The notes under the pieces were generated by a model, which had not been told where the DNA came from, did no database searches, and was given only the letters and a program-made list of their open reading frames with translations. From positions 1-20,496 of IMG/VR virus record IMGVR_UViG_3300010370_000310: a stretch of DNA of 20,496 bases; one strand, written 5' to 3'. Shown here piece after piece: positions 5,577 to 13,400 of the stretch; positions within the stretch are counted from its first letter, which is position 1, and the number at the start of each line of letters is the position of its first letter. This DNA is from a virus. A program made the translations under genes and the position numbers.

Positions 5577-7189
5577 GTAGGATTTACACTGAACGGTTTG
5601 ATGACTTTACTGGCGGTTTGAATCTTCGTGCTGACCAGTTTCAGTTGGCACGAAATGAGTCACCTGACATGTTGAATGTTGAGGTTGACCCTCGTGGTGG
5701 TTTGTTTACTCGGGGTGCAATGAGGGAAATCAACTCTACGGCTATTGGTGTGACTTGGACGCCGAACAGATTGTATCCGTTGAATGGTGAGAACGCTAGA
5801 TTGATGCTGAGTACTGCTACTCGTGTGCTGCATTCTTCTGGTAGTAATTTTTCTGTGCTTGAGTATTCTGCTGGTAATCCCGTTGCGCCTTCTTCGGCGC
5901 ACGGGTCTTGCATGGCTCAGTGGGGTCCACGCATGTACATGACTACGGGAACATCAGGAAATGGTGGGTATCGTTGGTTGCCTACCGATACGTATGCCGA
6001 GGCTTTGACTGCTAGTGGAACGAATCCGAATGCTTGGCAGGCAACCCCTGATGTTTCTGCGCACAAGATGCCAACCGCAGAACACATTTGTGTTCATGCG
6101 AACAAGATGTTTGCTGCTCACCTTACAGAAAATGGTGTTCATTATCCGAATAGGGTTCGCTGGTCGCTTGAGGCAATACCAGACAACTGGGCTGAGGATG
6201 ATTACATTGATTTTGAGGGTGGCAGTGATGGCATAACGGCGATTGCTTCTGTTGCTGGTCAGTTGGTTGTGTTTAAGACAAACAGAATGTTTGTTGTTTA
6301 CGGTTATGATTCGAATGATTTTCAGGTTGTTGAGGTTTCTACGCAACTTGGTGCAATTTCACACGAGCACATTGCGTCTGGTCCGACTGGTGTGTATTTC
6401 TTTTCTCACCCACAGGGTTTGTATTACTACAACGGTTCTCAGGTTCTTGATTTGTTTGAGCGGTTGAAGTCGATGTATCCACTCGGATACATCAATTCTG
6501 CTGAGGATGAAGAAATTTTTCTTTCGTATGTGAATAAGCGTGTGTGGCTGTCGATGCCGTTTTCTCGTGTGACTTCTGTTGATTATCCTTCTGTTTGTTT
6601 TGTGTATGACCCGACAATTGGTGAGGGTGGTGCTTGGGTGGCGCATTCCATCGCAGATGGAAAAGCGCCGATTGGTGGATGTGACTGGATTGATTCAACT
6701 GGCGTGACACGGCACCTGATGTGCCATCCGTCAATTCCTCGGGTACTTGAAGTTGACATGTATGAATACGAGAAGGATTTGTTGGCTGGTGTGGAGACTG
6801 GGTTTGCGAGTTACTACAGGACTGGTTGGGTTGACGGTCGCAACTATTCCAGTAAGAAGATGTTCCGCCGTCCTGACATGGTTGTAAAGCAGGTTGATAC
6901 CACAAGGAATCTGAATGTGAAAGTGTTTCACAACTATGAGGAGGCTGTTGGGAACGAGAGAAAGAATTTTAACATCGAGTTGCCTGCTTCGTCTGGCGGA
7001 ATGTTGTGGGGTTCTGGAACTTGGGGTTCTGACATTTGGGGTTACGACTCTGAGGGTGCACAGGTTTTGAAAGGAAACAATCTTGGTTTTGCGAGGTCTG
7101 TCCAGTTGTTGTTGACTGGCCCTAATGGTTTGTCTTGGGGCATTGACAGTATCTCGTACAAGTACAACGTGAGAAAGGTTACTGGCTGA
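5573..7189 (+). CDS. Tail nozzle protein (tail tubular protein B / gp12-like)
   Basis: This is a 538-residue protein. The ATG at 5573 overlaps the adaptor stop as ATGA. An in-frame upstream start at 5540 would add 11 residues inside the adaptor and is less likely. The N-terminus, FTGGLNLRADQFQLARNESP followed by DMLNVEVDPRGGLFTR, matches the opening seen in T7 gp12-like and P22 gp10-like tail proteins. A beta-propeller-like middle contains NRVRWSLEAIPDNW and IDFEGGSDGITAI then LVVFKTNRMFVVYG (about 190-240). Near the end a Trp/Gly repeat reads WGSGTWGSDIWG (about 480-491). Together with the adaptor it would build the short tail. It ends in a TGATG junction with the fibre-like gene. Confidence 0.82.
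   Translation: MSRIYTERFDDFTGGLNLRADQFQLARNESPDMLNVEVDPRGGLFTRGAMREINSTAIGVTWTPNRLYPLNGENARLMLSTATRVLHSSGSNFSVLEYSAGNPVAPSSAHGSCMAQWGPRMYMTTGTSGNGGYRWLPTDTYAEALTASGTNPNAWQATPDVSAHKMPTAEHICVHANKMFAAHLTENGVHYPNRVRWSLEAIPDNWAEDDYIDFEGGSDGITAIASVAGQLVVFKTNRMFVVYGYDSNDFQVVEVSTQLGAISHEHIASGPTGVYFFSHPQGLYYYNGSQVLDLFERLKSMYPLGYINSAEDEEIFLSYVNKRVWLSMPFSRVTSVDYPSVCFVYDPTIGEGGAWVAHSIADGKAPIGGCDWIDSTGVTRHLMCHPSIPRVLEVDMYEYEKDLLAGVETGFASYYRTGWVDGRNYSSKKMFRRPDMVVKQVDTTRNLNVKVFHNYEEAVGNERKNFNIELPASSGGMLWGSGTWGSDIWGYDSEGAQVLKGNNLGFARSVQLLLTGPNGLSWGIDSISYKYNVRKVTG
5879..5905 (+). other. Intragenic GC-rich hairpin in the nozzle gene
   Basis: CCCG-T-TGCGCC (5879-5889) pairs with GGCGCA-CGGG (5896-5905) around TTCTTC: ten base pairs with a single bulged T. 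It codes for PVAPSSAHG. There is no clean T-run after it, so it may be coincidental or may slow transcription or translation. Confidence 0.45.
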
Positions 7190-7494
7190 TGGCTACCTTG
7201 AACATTCCGAACACTTTTGTTGATGCGACTACGGCTGAGGCTAGTGAGGTAAATGCTAACTTCATTGCTGTAAAACAGTTTGCCGAGGGTTTGTCAGATG
7301 GCAGCAACATTGATGCGAGTGCTATCACGAGCACAAAGTTGGCTACTTCTGCTGTGGTGGAGGGAAAGATTGCTTCTGGTGCTGTGACGACTGCAAAGAT
7401 TGCCGATGGTGCTGTTACTGATGCAAAATTGGCTCCCGGTGCTGGTGGTGGTCCATCGATGAATAACATTTTGGCCAATCAGGTGTTTGGGTGA
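7189..7494 (+). CDS. Short tail-fibre-like repeat protein
   Basis: This protein has 101 residues. The N-terminal 45 residues (TFVDATTAEASEVNANFIAV) match a segment I know from the start of phage tail fibre and tail-associated proteins. Residues 50-79 are three 10-residue repeats (KLATSAVVEG, KIASGAVTTA, KIADGAVTDA) and a fourth begins at 80 (KLAPGA). Such K-[IL]-A-x-x-A-V repeats usually form a trimeric shaft. The end is a Gly-rich link and MNNILANQVFG. No receptor-binding head domain follows, so the protein is either a stub/shaft that needs a partner or a minor tail component. The TGATG overlap with the nozzle supports a tail role. AGAAAGG (7172-7178) is the likely ribosome binding site. Confidence 0.7.
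   Translation: MATLNIPNTFVDATTAEASEVNANFIAVKQFAEGLSDGSNIDASAITSTKLATSAVVEGKIASGAVTTAKIADGAVTDAKLAPGAGGGPSMNNILANQVFG
7336..7425 (+). repeat. Three 30-nt coding repeats (fibre-shaft decapeptides)
   Basis: Units at 7336-7365, 7366-7395 and 7396-7425 encode 10-residue repeats starting with Lys, and a partial fourth starts at 7426. DNA identity between units is only partial, while the K-[IL]-A...AV pattern is kept. Confidence 0.75.
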
Positions 7495-7679
7495 TGCAAG
7501 AAATCCGCATCCCCGCCCTGACCACTTTGACGACAGCAGATGCTACTGCTGTGCGTGCAATTGTGGCTGCGTTGGTTATGGAGATTGAGTCGTTGAAGCG
7601 GGATGTCGAGTCCCTGAAGAGGACTCGTGAAGATGTTTATGTGAATCGGATGATGACGATGAGAAGAAGGGGTGCGTAA
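7494..7679 (+). CDS. Small coiled-coil protein (61 residues)
   Basis: The ATG at 7494 overlaps the preceding TGA (TGATG); GTG at 7491 is an in-frame alternative. The sequence opens MQEIRIPALTTLTTADA, then has a helix with clear heptads (AIVAALVMEIESLKRDVESLKRTRED, residues about 22-47), and ends with an Arg/Met-rich tail. It overlaps the following gene by one base. The size and heptads suggest an oligomerising tail or internal component, but I cannot place it in a family. There is no export signal, and its Ala/Val stretch is too short and flanked too closely by charge for a confident holin call. Confidence 0.65.
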   Translation: MQEIRIPALTTLTTADATAVRAIVAALVMEIESLKRDVESLKRTREDVYVNRMMTMRRRGA

Positions 7680-8113
7680 TGTCGGTGTTTGACCCGAGCG
7701 TTTACGAGGCACGTCGCCGGGGTTTGCAACAGAACTATGCTGCCGAGGGTGCGATGAACGCATACCAGCAGTTCATTTCGCAGCAGCGTGGTCGGCGTGG
7801 TGTCGCTGACCTTGTGCGTGAATACGAGAAGGCTGCGCCTCAGGTGGTGTCTTCGTATGGTCGTCGTGGTTTGTCTGGCCCTAATGTTCGTTCTGGTGTG
7901 CTGAATCGTGCGTTGCGTGAATTCGCTCAACAGCGAATTCGTCAGCAGTCGGACATGGAGCGTCAGTTGGCTGAGTCTGCTATGGGGTATGACTTGTCGG
8001 AGCGTCGCCGTCAGGAGATGTTTCAGTCTGCGTTGCAGGATTTGGAGTCGGAAAAGGCTAAGGAAATAGCGGAGAGTGCCAGAAGTATTCTGGCTTATAG
8101 GGCGGGAGCGTAG
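7679..8113 (+). CDS. Putative small internal virion protein
   Basis: This 144-residue protein is Arg/Gln/Glu-rich and almost entirely helical (SQQRGRRGVADLVREYEKAA, then RALREFAQQRIRQQSDMERQ). There are no cysteines. It is placed after the tail genes and before larger helical proteins, the position of the small internal core protein in T7-type gene order (gp14). That analogy is by position and composition only. The start is TAATG-coupled and has AAGAAGGGG (7664-7672) 6 nt upstream. The stop (8111-8113) is two bases before the next ATG. Confidence 0.65.
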   Translation: MSVFDPSVYEARRRGLQQNYAAEGAMNAYQQFISQQRGRRGVADLVREYEKAAPQVVSSYGRRGLSGPNVRSGVLNRALREFAQQRIRQQSDMERQLAESAMGYDLSERRRQEMFQSALQDLESEKAKEIAESARSILAYRAGA

Positions 8114-8115
8114 CG

Positions 8116-9285
8116 ATGGTTGAGACTAATAGAGGGTTCAAGGTTTATCCGGGTACTACACCGAAACTTGTTTATGATGTAAAGCCGAATGCTCCTTGGA
8201 ACATTGGTGGAACGATAGGTGGTGAGGCGTTTGCCCAGACGCCTCAGGAACGGTTTGTTGAGCAATACCAAAGTGGGATGGGTGGAAAATCAATTTATTT
8301 CGGTGGCATGACTCCGTCTCAGCGCAGAGAACTTGGTTATGGTGATGCGTACGAAGTTGATGCGCAAAAACTCTATGACGAGTTTGTTGCTGCTGGCGGT
8401 TTTAATGTTCCTAAGATTCCGGGTCTCGGTGGCTCTGGTATGTCTTCGGCGGATGCGTTGGCTTTGCAGAAGTATCGTGATGAGCGTGCCGACCGTGCCG
8501 CCCAGCAGCGTGCACTGCAACAGTACCTTGCCAGTGGTCGTCTCGGTGGCATGAGTGCCGCCGAGGAAGCAGATGCGCAAGCACAGTATCAGCAGGCTTT
8601 GGCAAACATTGCCGCTGGTTATGGTGCGGCTGAGCAGTTGACTGGCGAAGGATACGGCGGCTTGGAGCAGTATCTGCGTGAGAATCAGGTGAACCCGTAT
8701 GCGGGTATGACTGTGAATGCTGGGTTGGTGACGAATCCGATGGAGCAGTTCTTGCAGGCGTATGGTGCATCCAGCCCTGATGTGCAGGCGGCTGTTGAGG
8801 CTGAGCAGTTGGCTCGCACCAGTGGTGCTGGTGCGTTCCAGAATTTGATTGATGTGTTGTCTGGTGCTGCTGGGCAAGCACAAACGTCCCGTGAGTCTGA
8901 GGCGAGAATGGCTCGGACGGTGGCTGAGCAGTTGTTGGGTCAGCAGAGGGCTGGGTTTGAGTCTCAGGCTGCTTCGGCTCGTCAGGCTGCGTTGGCTCAG
9001 ATTGCTCAGCGTCAGGCTGACCGTGAGTACGCTATTGAGAAGGCGTTGTTGGAGTTGGGTGTCATGCCAAGTGGTACTGAGGATGGTGGTGGAGAAGAGT
9101 CCTCTGGTGCTTCCGAAACTACTAGGGGTAGGCAGGAGATTGCGGCTTCTGCGCCGAACCTTAAGGCTGCTGCCCGTGAGTTTGCGCCCAAGTACATGGA
9201 GAAGAACCCAAATGCTACGCCTGCTCAGATTCGTAAGGCGTTTCCGAAGTTGGCGGCTGATTTTGATGCCGCTAAGAAGAAGTAA
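8116..9285 (+). CDS. Ala/Gln-rich putative internal virion or ejection protein
   Basis: I do not recognise the family of this 389-residue protein. The first 115 residues are a Gly/Pro/aromatic-rich, probably folded part (KVYPGTTPKLVYDV, KSIYFGGMTPSQRRELGYGD). Residues about 120-310 are long Ala/Gln/Glu helices (RDERADRAAQQRALQQYLAS; AQAQYQQALANIAAGYGAAE; ASARQAALAQIAQRQADREY). An acidic Gly/Ser linker lies at about 316-335 (GTEDGGGEESSGASE), then a Lys/Ala-rich C-terminal helical domain with TPAQIRKAFPKLAADF. Such Ala/Gln-rich helical proteins after tail genes are commonly virion proteins ejected with the DNA (T7 gp15, P22 gp20 or gp7 are analogues by position). GGGAG (8104-8108) precedes the ATG by 7 nt. 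Confidence 0.65.
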   Translation: MVETNRGFKVYPGTTPKLVYDVKPNAPWNIGGTIGGEAFAQTPQERFVEQYQSGMGGKSIYFGGMTPSQRRELGYGDAYEVDAQKLYDEFVAAGGFNVPKIPGLGGSGMSSADALALQKYRDERADRAAQQRALQQYLASGRLGGMSAAEEADAQAQYQQALANIAAGYGAAEQLTGEGYGGLEQYLRENQVNPYAGMTVNAGLVTNPMEQFLQAYGASSPDVQAAVEAEQLARTSGAGAFQNLIDVLSGAAGQAQTSRESEARMARTVAEQLLGQQRAGFESQAASARQAALAQIAQRQADREYAIEKALLELGVMPSGTEDGGGEESSGASETTRGRQEIAASAPNLKAAAREFAPKYMEKNPNATPAQIRKAFPKLAADFDAAKKK

Positions 9286-9302
9286 CGGAAGGGTTATTTA
9301 GT

Positions 9303-10481
9303 ATGTCAACTCCTTTTGAGCAGTTGCTGGCCTTGTTGGCAAGCCGTGGGGGCACGGACTTGTCCAGCGCCCTTGCGGACCCGTATTTGTCGTACATTGC
9401 TGGGTCTTATCAGCCTGAGCCGATGAAGTCTGAGGGTGACATTTATGCGGAGTTCGCCCCAACCTTAATGTCTATTGCCAACACTGAGCCTCCGGGTTCG
9501 TGGCGGCAGGTTGCCGCCTCCTCGATTGCATCAGGTGTACCTGCTTACAGGGTGAAAGAAGATGTGCTTCGTATTGCGTCGGAGAATCCAGACGCTTTGG
9601 GTTTAACTACTTCGGATGAGGCCACCAAGTTTGTTGATGAGTTGGCCTCAGAGAATCAGCGTGCACAGAACGAGTTGACGAAGCAGGCTGAGCGTCAGGA
9701 CCCGTTCCAGAAGGCTGGATACCCGGGTGCGACTCAAGTGTATTCACCATCTGATGTGGTGAACATGAACCCTGATTTGTTTTCTTCGATTATTGGCAGG
9801 AAAACTCCTAGCGAGTTGCAGACTAGGTTGGATGCTATTCGTGAGTATGGGAATAGAACTATTACTAGGGAGCAGAAGCCAATGGCCGAAGTGCAGCAAG
9901 GATTGGAACGTCCTCAGGGCGAACTTTCTGCATTTCTTTACGGTGGAAGTCCAGATTCAAAGATACGTGGCACCGCAGCAAATGTTTATTATGACCCATC
10001 GCAAGACAGGGCAACGACATTGACTGACGCCTTCAAGAAGGCTGGTTATCGTGGTGGCAAAACGTATCTTGGTGGTTTGATTGTTGAGAAACCAATTAGT
10101 TATCTTCAGGGTTTGGCTTCTGGTTTGGCTGACATTCCTTGGACAATTGGTGAAGACATTGTTGACGATTTTGGCACTGGACAGTATGGCGCTACTCGTG
10201 AGAAACGCATCCTTGAGCGTGAAGCGCAGAAGCGAACAAAGACCGACGCCGAGGGTAAGCCTAAAAGGGTTTTGTCCAAGTCTGCAACCGAGGCTTTGCG
10301 AAGGAATGCTTCCGAGGCTGCAAAGTTGGTTTCACGGATGAAAGGTGGTGAGGAATACAATCAGCGTGTTGCTGCTGCTTTGGCGGAAAAGATTTCTCAA
10401 GGAATGCAGGAGTACGGCAGAACACCTTTGTCGGATGCTCTTCTTCGCTCTGCGATTGTTGCCCGTCAACTAAGGAAGTAG
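9303..10481 (+). CDS. Putative internal virion protein, 392 residues
   Basis: A GGAAGGG (9287-9293) lies 9 nt before the ATG. The N-terminal region is helical with hydrophobic stretches (FEQLLALLASRGG, YLSYIAGSY). A charged helical region with ENQRAQNELTKQAERQDPF lies near 115-133. A Gly/aromatic region with GYRGGKTYLGGLIVEKPISY (about 245-264) leads into LASGLADIPWTIGEDIVDDF, amphipathic and perhaps membrane-interacting. The C-terminus is Lys/Ala-rich (about 310-390). No catalytic motif is seen. It ends 8 nt before the giant gene and probably acts with it in ejection. This is inferred from position; an unrelated structural role is also possible. Confidence 0.6.
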   Translation: MSTPFEQLLALLASRGGTDLSSALADPYLSYIAGSYQPEPMKSEGDIYAEFAPTLMSIANTEPPGSWRQVAASSIASGVPAYRVKEDVLRIASENPDALGLTTSDEATKFVDELASENQRAQNELTKQAERQDPFQKAGYPGATQVYSPSDVVNMNPDLFSSIIGRKTPSELQTRLDAIREYGNRTITREQKPMAEVQQGLERPQGELSAFLYGGSPDSKIRGTAANVYYDPSQDRATTLTDAFKKAGYRGGKTYLGGLIVEKPISYLQGLASGLADIPWTIGEDIVDDFGTGQYGATREKRILEREAQKRTKTDAEGKPKRVLSKSATEALRRNASEAAKLVSRMKGGEEYNQRVAAALAEKISQGMQEYGRTPLSDALLRSAIVARQLRK

Positions 10482-10489
10482 GTTTTTGA

Positions 10490-13400
10490 ATGGCTGTCGC
10501 TAAAGACAACCAGCAGTTGCTGGAGTCGCTCCGCCGTGTCGGAGACACCAGCAGAGGTGTAGCACAGAACTCTAGGTACACGCCGCCAGCAGGCGCACGA
10601 ATGAGTTTAGGTGTCAATGATGAGCGGTTGCGGGCACTTCGTGCCGCACCGCAGTTGAAAGACCAGATAGATGCCATTGCGGCGGGAAAACCACAACCGT
10701 CTGGTGCGGCGGGCACAATTGGGAAACTGATTCTTGATAACCCTGTGTCGAAGGTTGCTTTGAATGCTTTGTCGGTTGTGGATACACCTAGGCGTGCAGT
10801 TATTTCTGGTGTTCGTGAACTGGTTGATTTGGTTGATGGCGACAGCGCAACGAAAGGTTCTTTTGCTGATTGGTACAAGCAGACCGCAGACCCGACGTAT
10901 GGGTTTGGTACGGCTTTCCCGATGGACGGCTGGGGTGGTCGCATCTTGGGTTTCGTTGGTGATGTTGCTCTTGACCCATTGACTTATGCAACGCTTGGTT
11001 CTTGGGTTCCAGCCAAGTCTGTAATTAAGTCTGGTGTTTATGCTGGTCAAACTTTGCGTTCGACATTGGGTGTGAGAACTTTGGCTGGTGCTGAAGGTCG
11101 TTTTGCTTTGGCGAGATTGTCGAAGACGATGGGCGCTAGTGATGAAGCGGTGAAGCAGATTGCCGCAAGGGGTGCTATTGCTGTGCCTGCCGAGATTGCT
11201 GACAACATTGGTTTGCGTAAGGCTGGCATCTACTATTTTGGAACCCGTGTTCGGGTTCCGCTTTCTGCTCCAGTAGCAAATCTTGTTCAACGTGGTTTGG
11301 TTAGGACTAGGTTGGGTTTCTTTGGTTGGGAGGCTGGAGAAAAGATTGGTCGCCAGTTTGCTCTTCGTGGAACGAATCCTTCGGCGGACACATCGCTTCA
11401 AAGGTTCCGTCTTGCCACAGGTAAAACTACTGCACAGGAGGCTGGCGCTTTTATCGGTGAGTTCGCCGCACAAGATGTTGCTCGTGCAACTAAAAGGTTT
11501 GCAATTGACACAGCAGTCAAGTACAGCCGTCAGTTGATGGATGACCCTGATGTTCAAAATGTTTCCACTTCTGTTTATAGGCTGCTTGATACGCCGCAGG
11601 AGAAGTGGGCTGAACTTGGCATCAGTCCAACTGCCACAGAGTTAAAGGCTTACGACAAAATAAGACCAGTCTTTGAGCGCATGCACGCTGATGTAGAAGC
11701 CGCTTTCGCCAATGCTGGTGTTCCTATTTCGTTTGGAAAGATTTCGGATTACCTTCCGCACATGGCCACCGATGATGCTTTGAAGATGATGGATGATGAA
11801 GCGTCTGCTTACGCTAAGCAAATCCGCCAGTACCTAACAGTAAACCAAACGGACAATGTTGGTTCGTTCCGTTCAAGAACACTCAGGAAGGGTAGCGACT
11901 GGTTTTCTCAGGACGGCAAGTATCCGGCACTGACTCAAGCCGACATTGATGGTGGCGTGCAGAGATTAAACCAGTTGTTCCGTGAACGAACTGGTTTGGA
12001 TTTTGATTTTTACGAAACAGACATTAAGAAAATCCTGAATCGTTACTCCAACTATTACGGTCAACAGATTGGTTCTGCTGCATACATGAAGGAACTGTTT
12101 GGTAGTGACAACCTAAGGTTTGCCAAAGAGATTGCCGAGTTCTCCGAGGACTATTACGACATTGTCAACCAAAGTGTCAAGACGGCAACAAACGCTCATA
12201 GCGAATCCTTGAAGGGTGCATACGAGGATGTTGACGTTATTCTGCAGAATGTAATCGAGGCAAGCGATGTGCTGACTAGAAAAACGGCGACAAGAACTAG
12301 ACCAGTTGGCGAACTGGCTCAGGTTGTTGCTGATGCTAAAGCAACCCTGAAAGAGATTCCTACAGAAGAGAAGGCGCTTGCTCGTCTTGTGTCTGCAAAG
12401 TCTAGGTTGCAGGAACGAATGAACAAGTTGAGTGCAAGTTGGAGAAACTTCGAGAATCAGTTTGCAGAAGAGTCTGACATTCTTGACATGATGCGACAAG
12501 AGCACAATGCTCTGGTCGCACAGCACGAAAAGGTAATGTCTACCCTTAACGACTTGATTCGCAACGACCAGTTCAGGACTCTTCGCATAGATGAAGTTGC
12601 GGACACAATGCAGTCTTTGAAGAATGAAATCTCCAACCTGAATCTTGAGATTCGTCAACATGGCAGCAAGTGGGAAACCATGCTGGAGAAACAGCAGACA
12701 CTTCTCGGTGACTTTGATAAGTATTACGAGGACCCGTGGGCCGGTCTTGGTGACAGCCCCGCCGACCGTGTTCTTGGTTTGGTTCGCTTCAGCGGTCGAG
12801 GTAAACAATACGACAGCATTCTCGGCAAACTGGATGACAAGACATTGTTCTCTGATTGGAGTGGACAGAACACGACTGACGCTGTGCGTGAACTGCGTTT
12901 ACGGATTGACCCCAACGCTGAGTTTTCTGCCGCACAATTGAAGAAGATGACCGCCGCTGATGTGCGTGAAATAATTTCTTCTGGGTTCACTTCTGCCGCA
13001 GACACAACCAGATTGCGTATGGCTGCCGCTTGGCTTGTCGCCAGAGACATTCACATTAATGGCGGTCTTGTTCCCACTGACGAAATTTATTTCGGCAGGC
13101 TCAAGAAAATGGAGGGACTGATTGCCCGTGCAATCGAAGTGGACAGATTGGTTCGCTCTGACGCCACTGGCGAAAAGTTTGTTGCAGGATTCAAGAATGT
13201 GGTTGAGATTGAATCCCAGATAGCCGACTTGGATGCTAGGTCTTCTGCGATTGTGCAGGAGATGTATCGCCTTGAGGATAAAACTTCGGCGCTCATGGAC
13301 ATTCTTTATAAAGAAGAAGACAAACTTTTGGTTTGGGCTAAGACGGAAAGAGAGATTGAGGTTCTTAGGAAAGAACTGAACACCGTCAATGATGAGTTGC

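Noticed and set aside
11449-11475. ATGKTTAQE-type string in the giant protein as a possible ATP-binding P-loop
   Set aside because: The residue five positions before GKT is not Gly or Ala as required, and no Walker B partner was seen.
10607-11557. 316-codon minus-strand frame inside the giant gene
   Set aside because: Composition (Thr/Asn/Arg/Ser/Cys-rich) and full containment in a convincing plus-strand gene indicate a shadow.
12113-12808. 231-codon minus-strand frame inside the giant gene
   Set aside because: Leu/Val/Cys-rich shadow of a charged coiled-coil region; no start signals.
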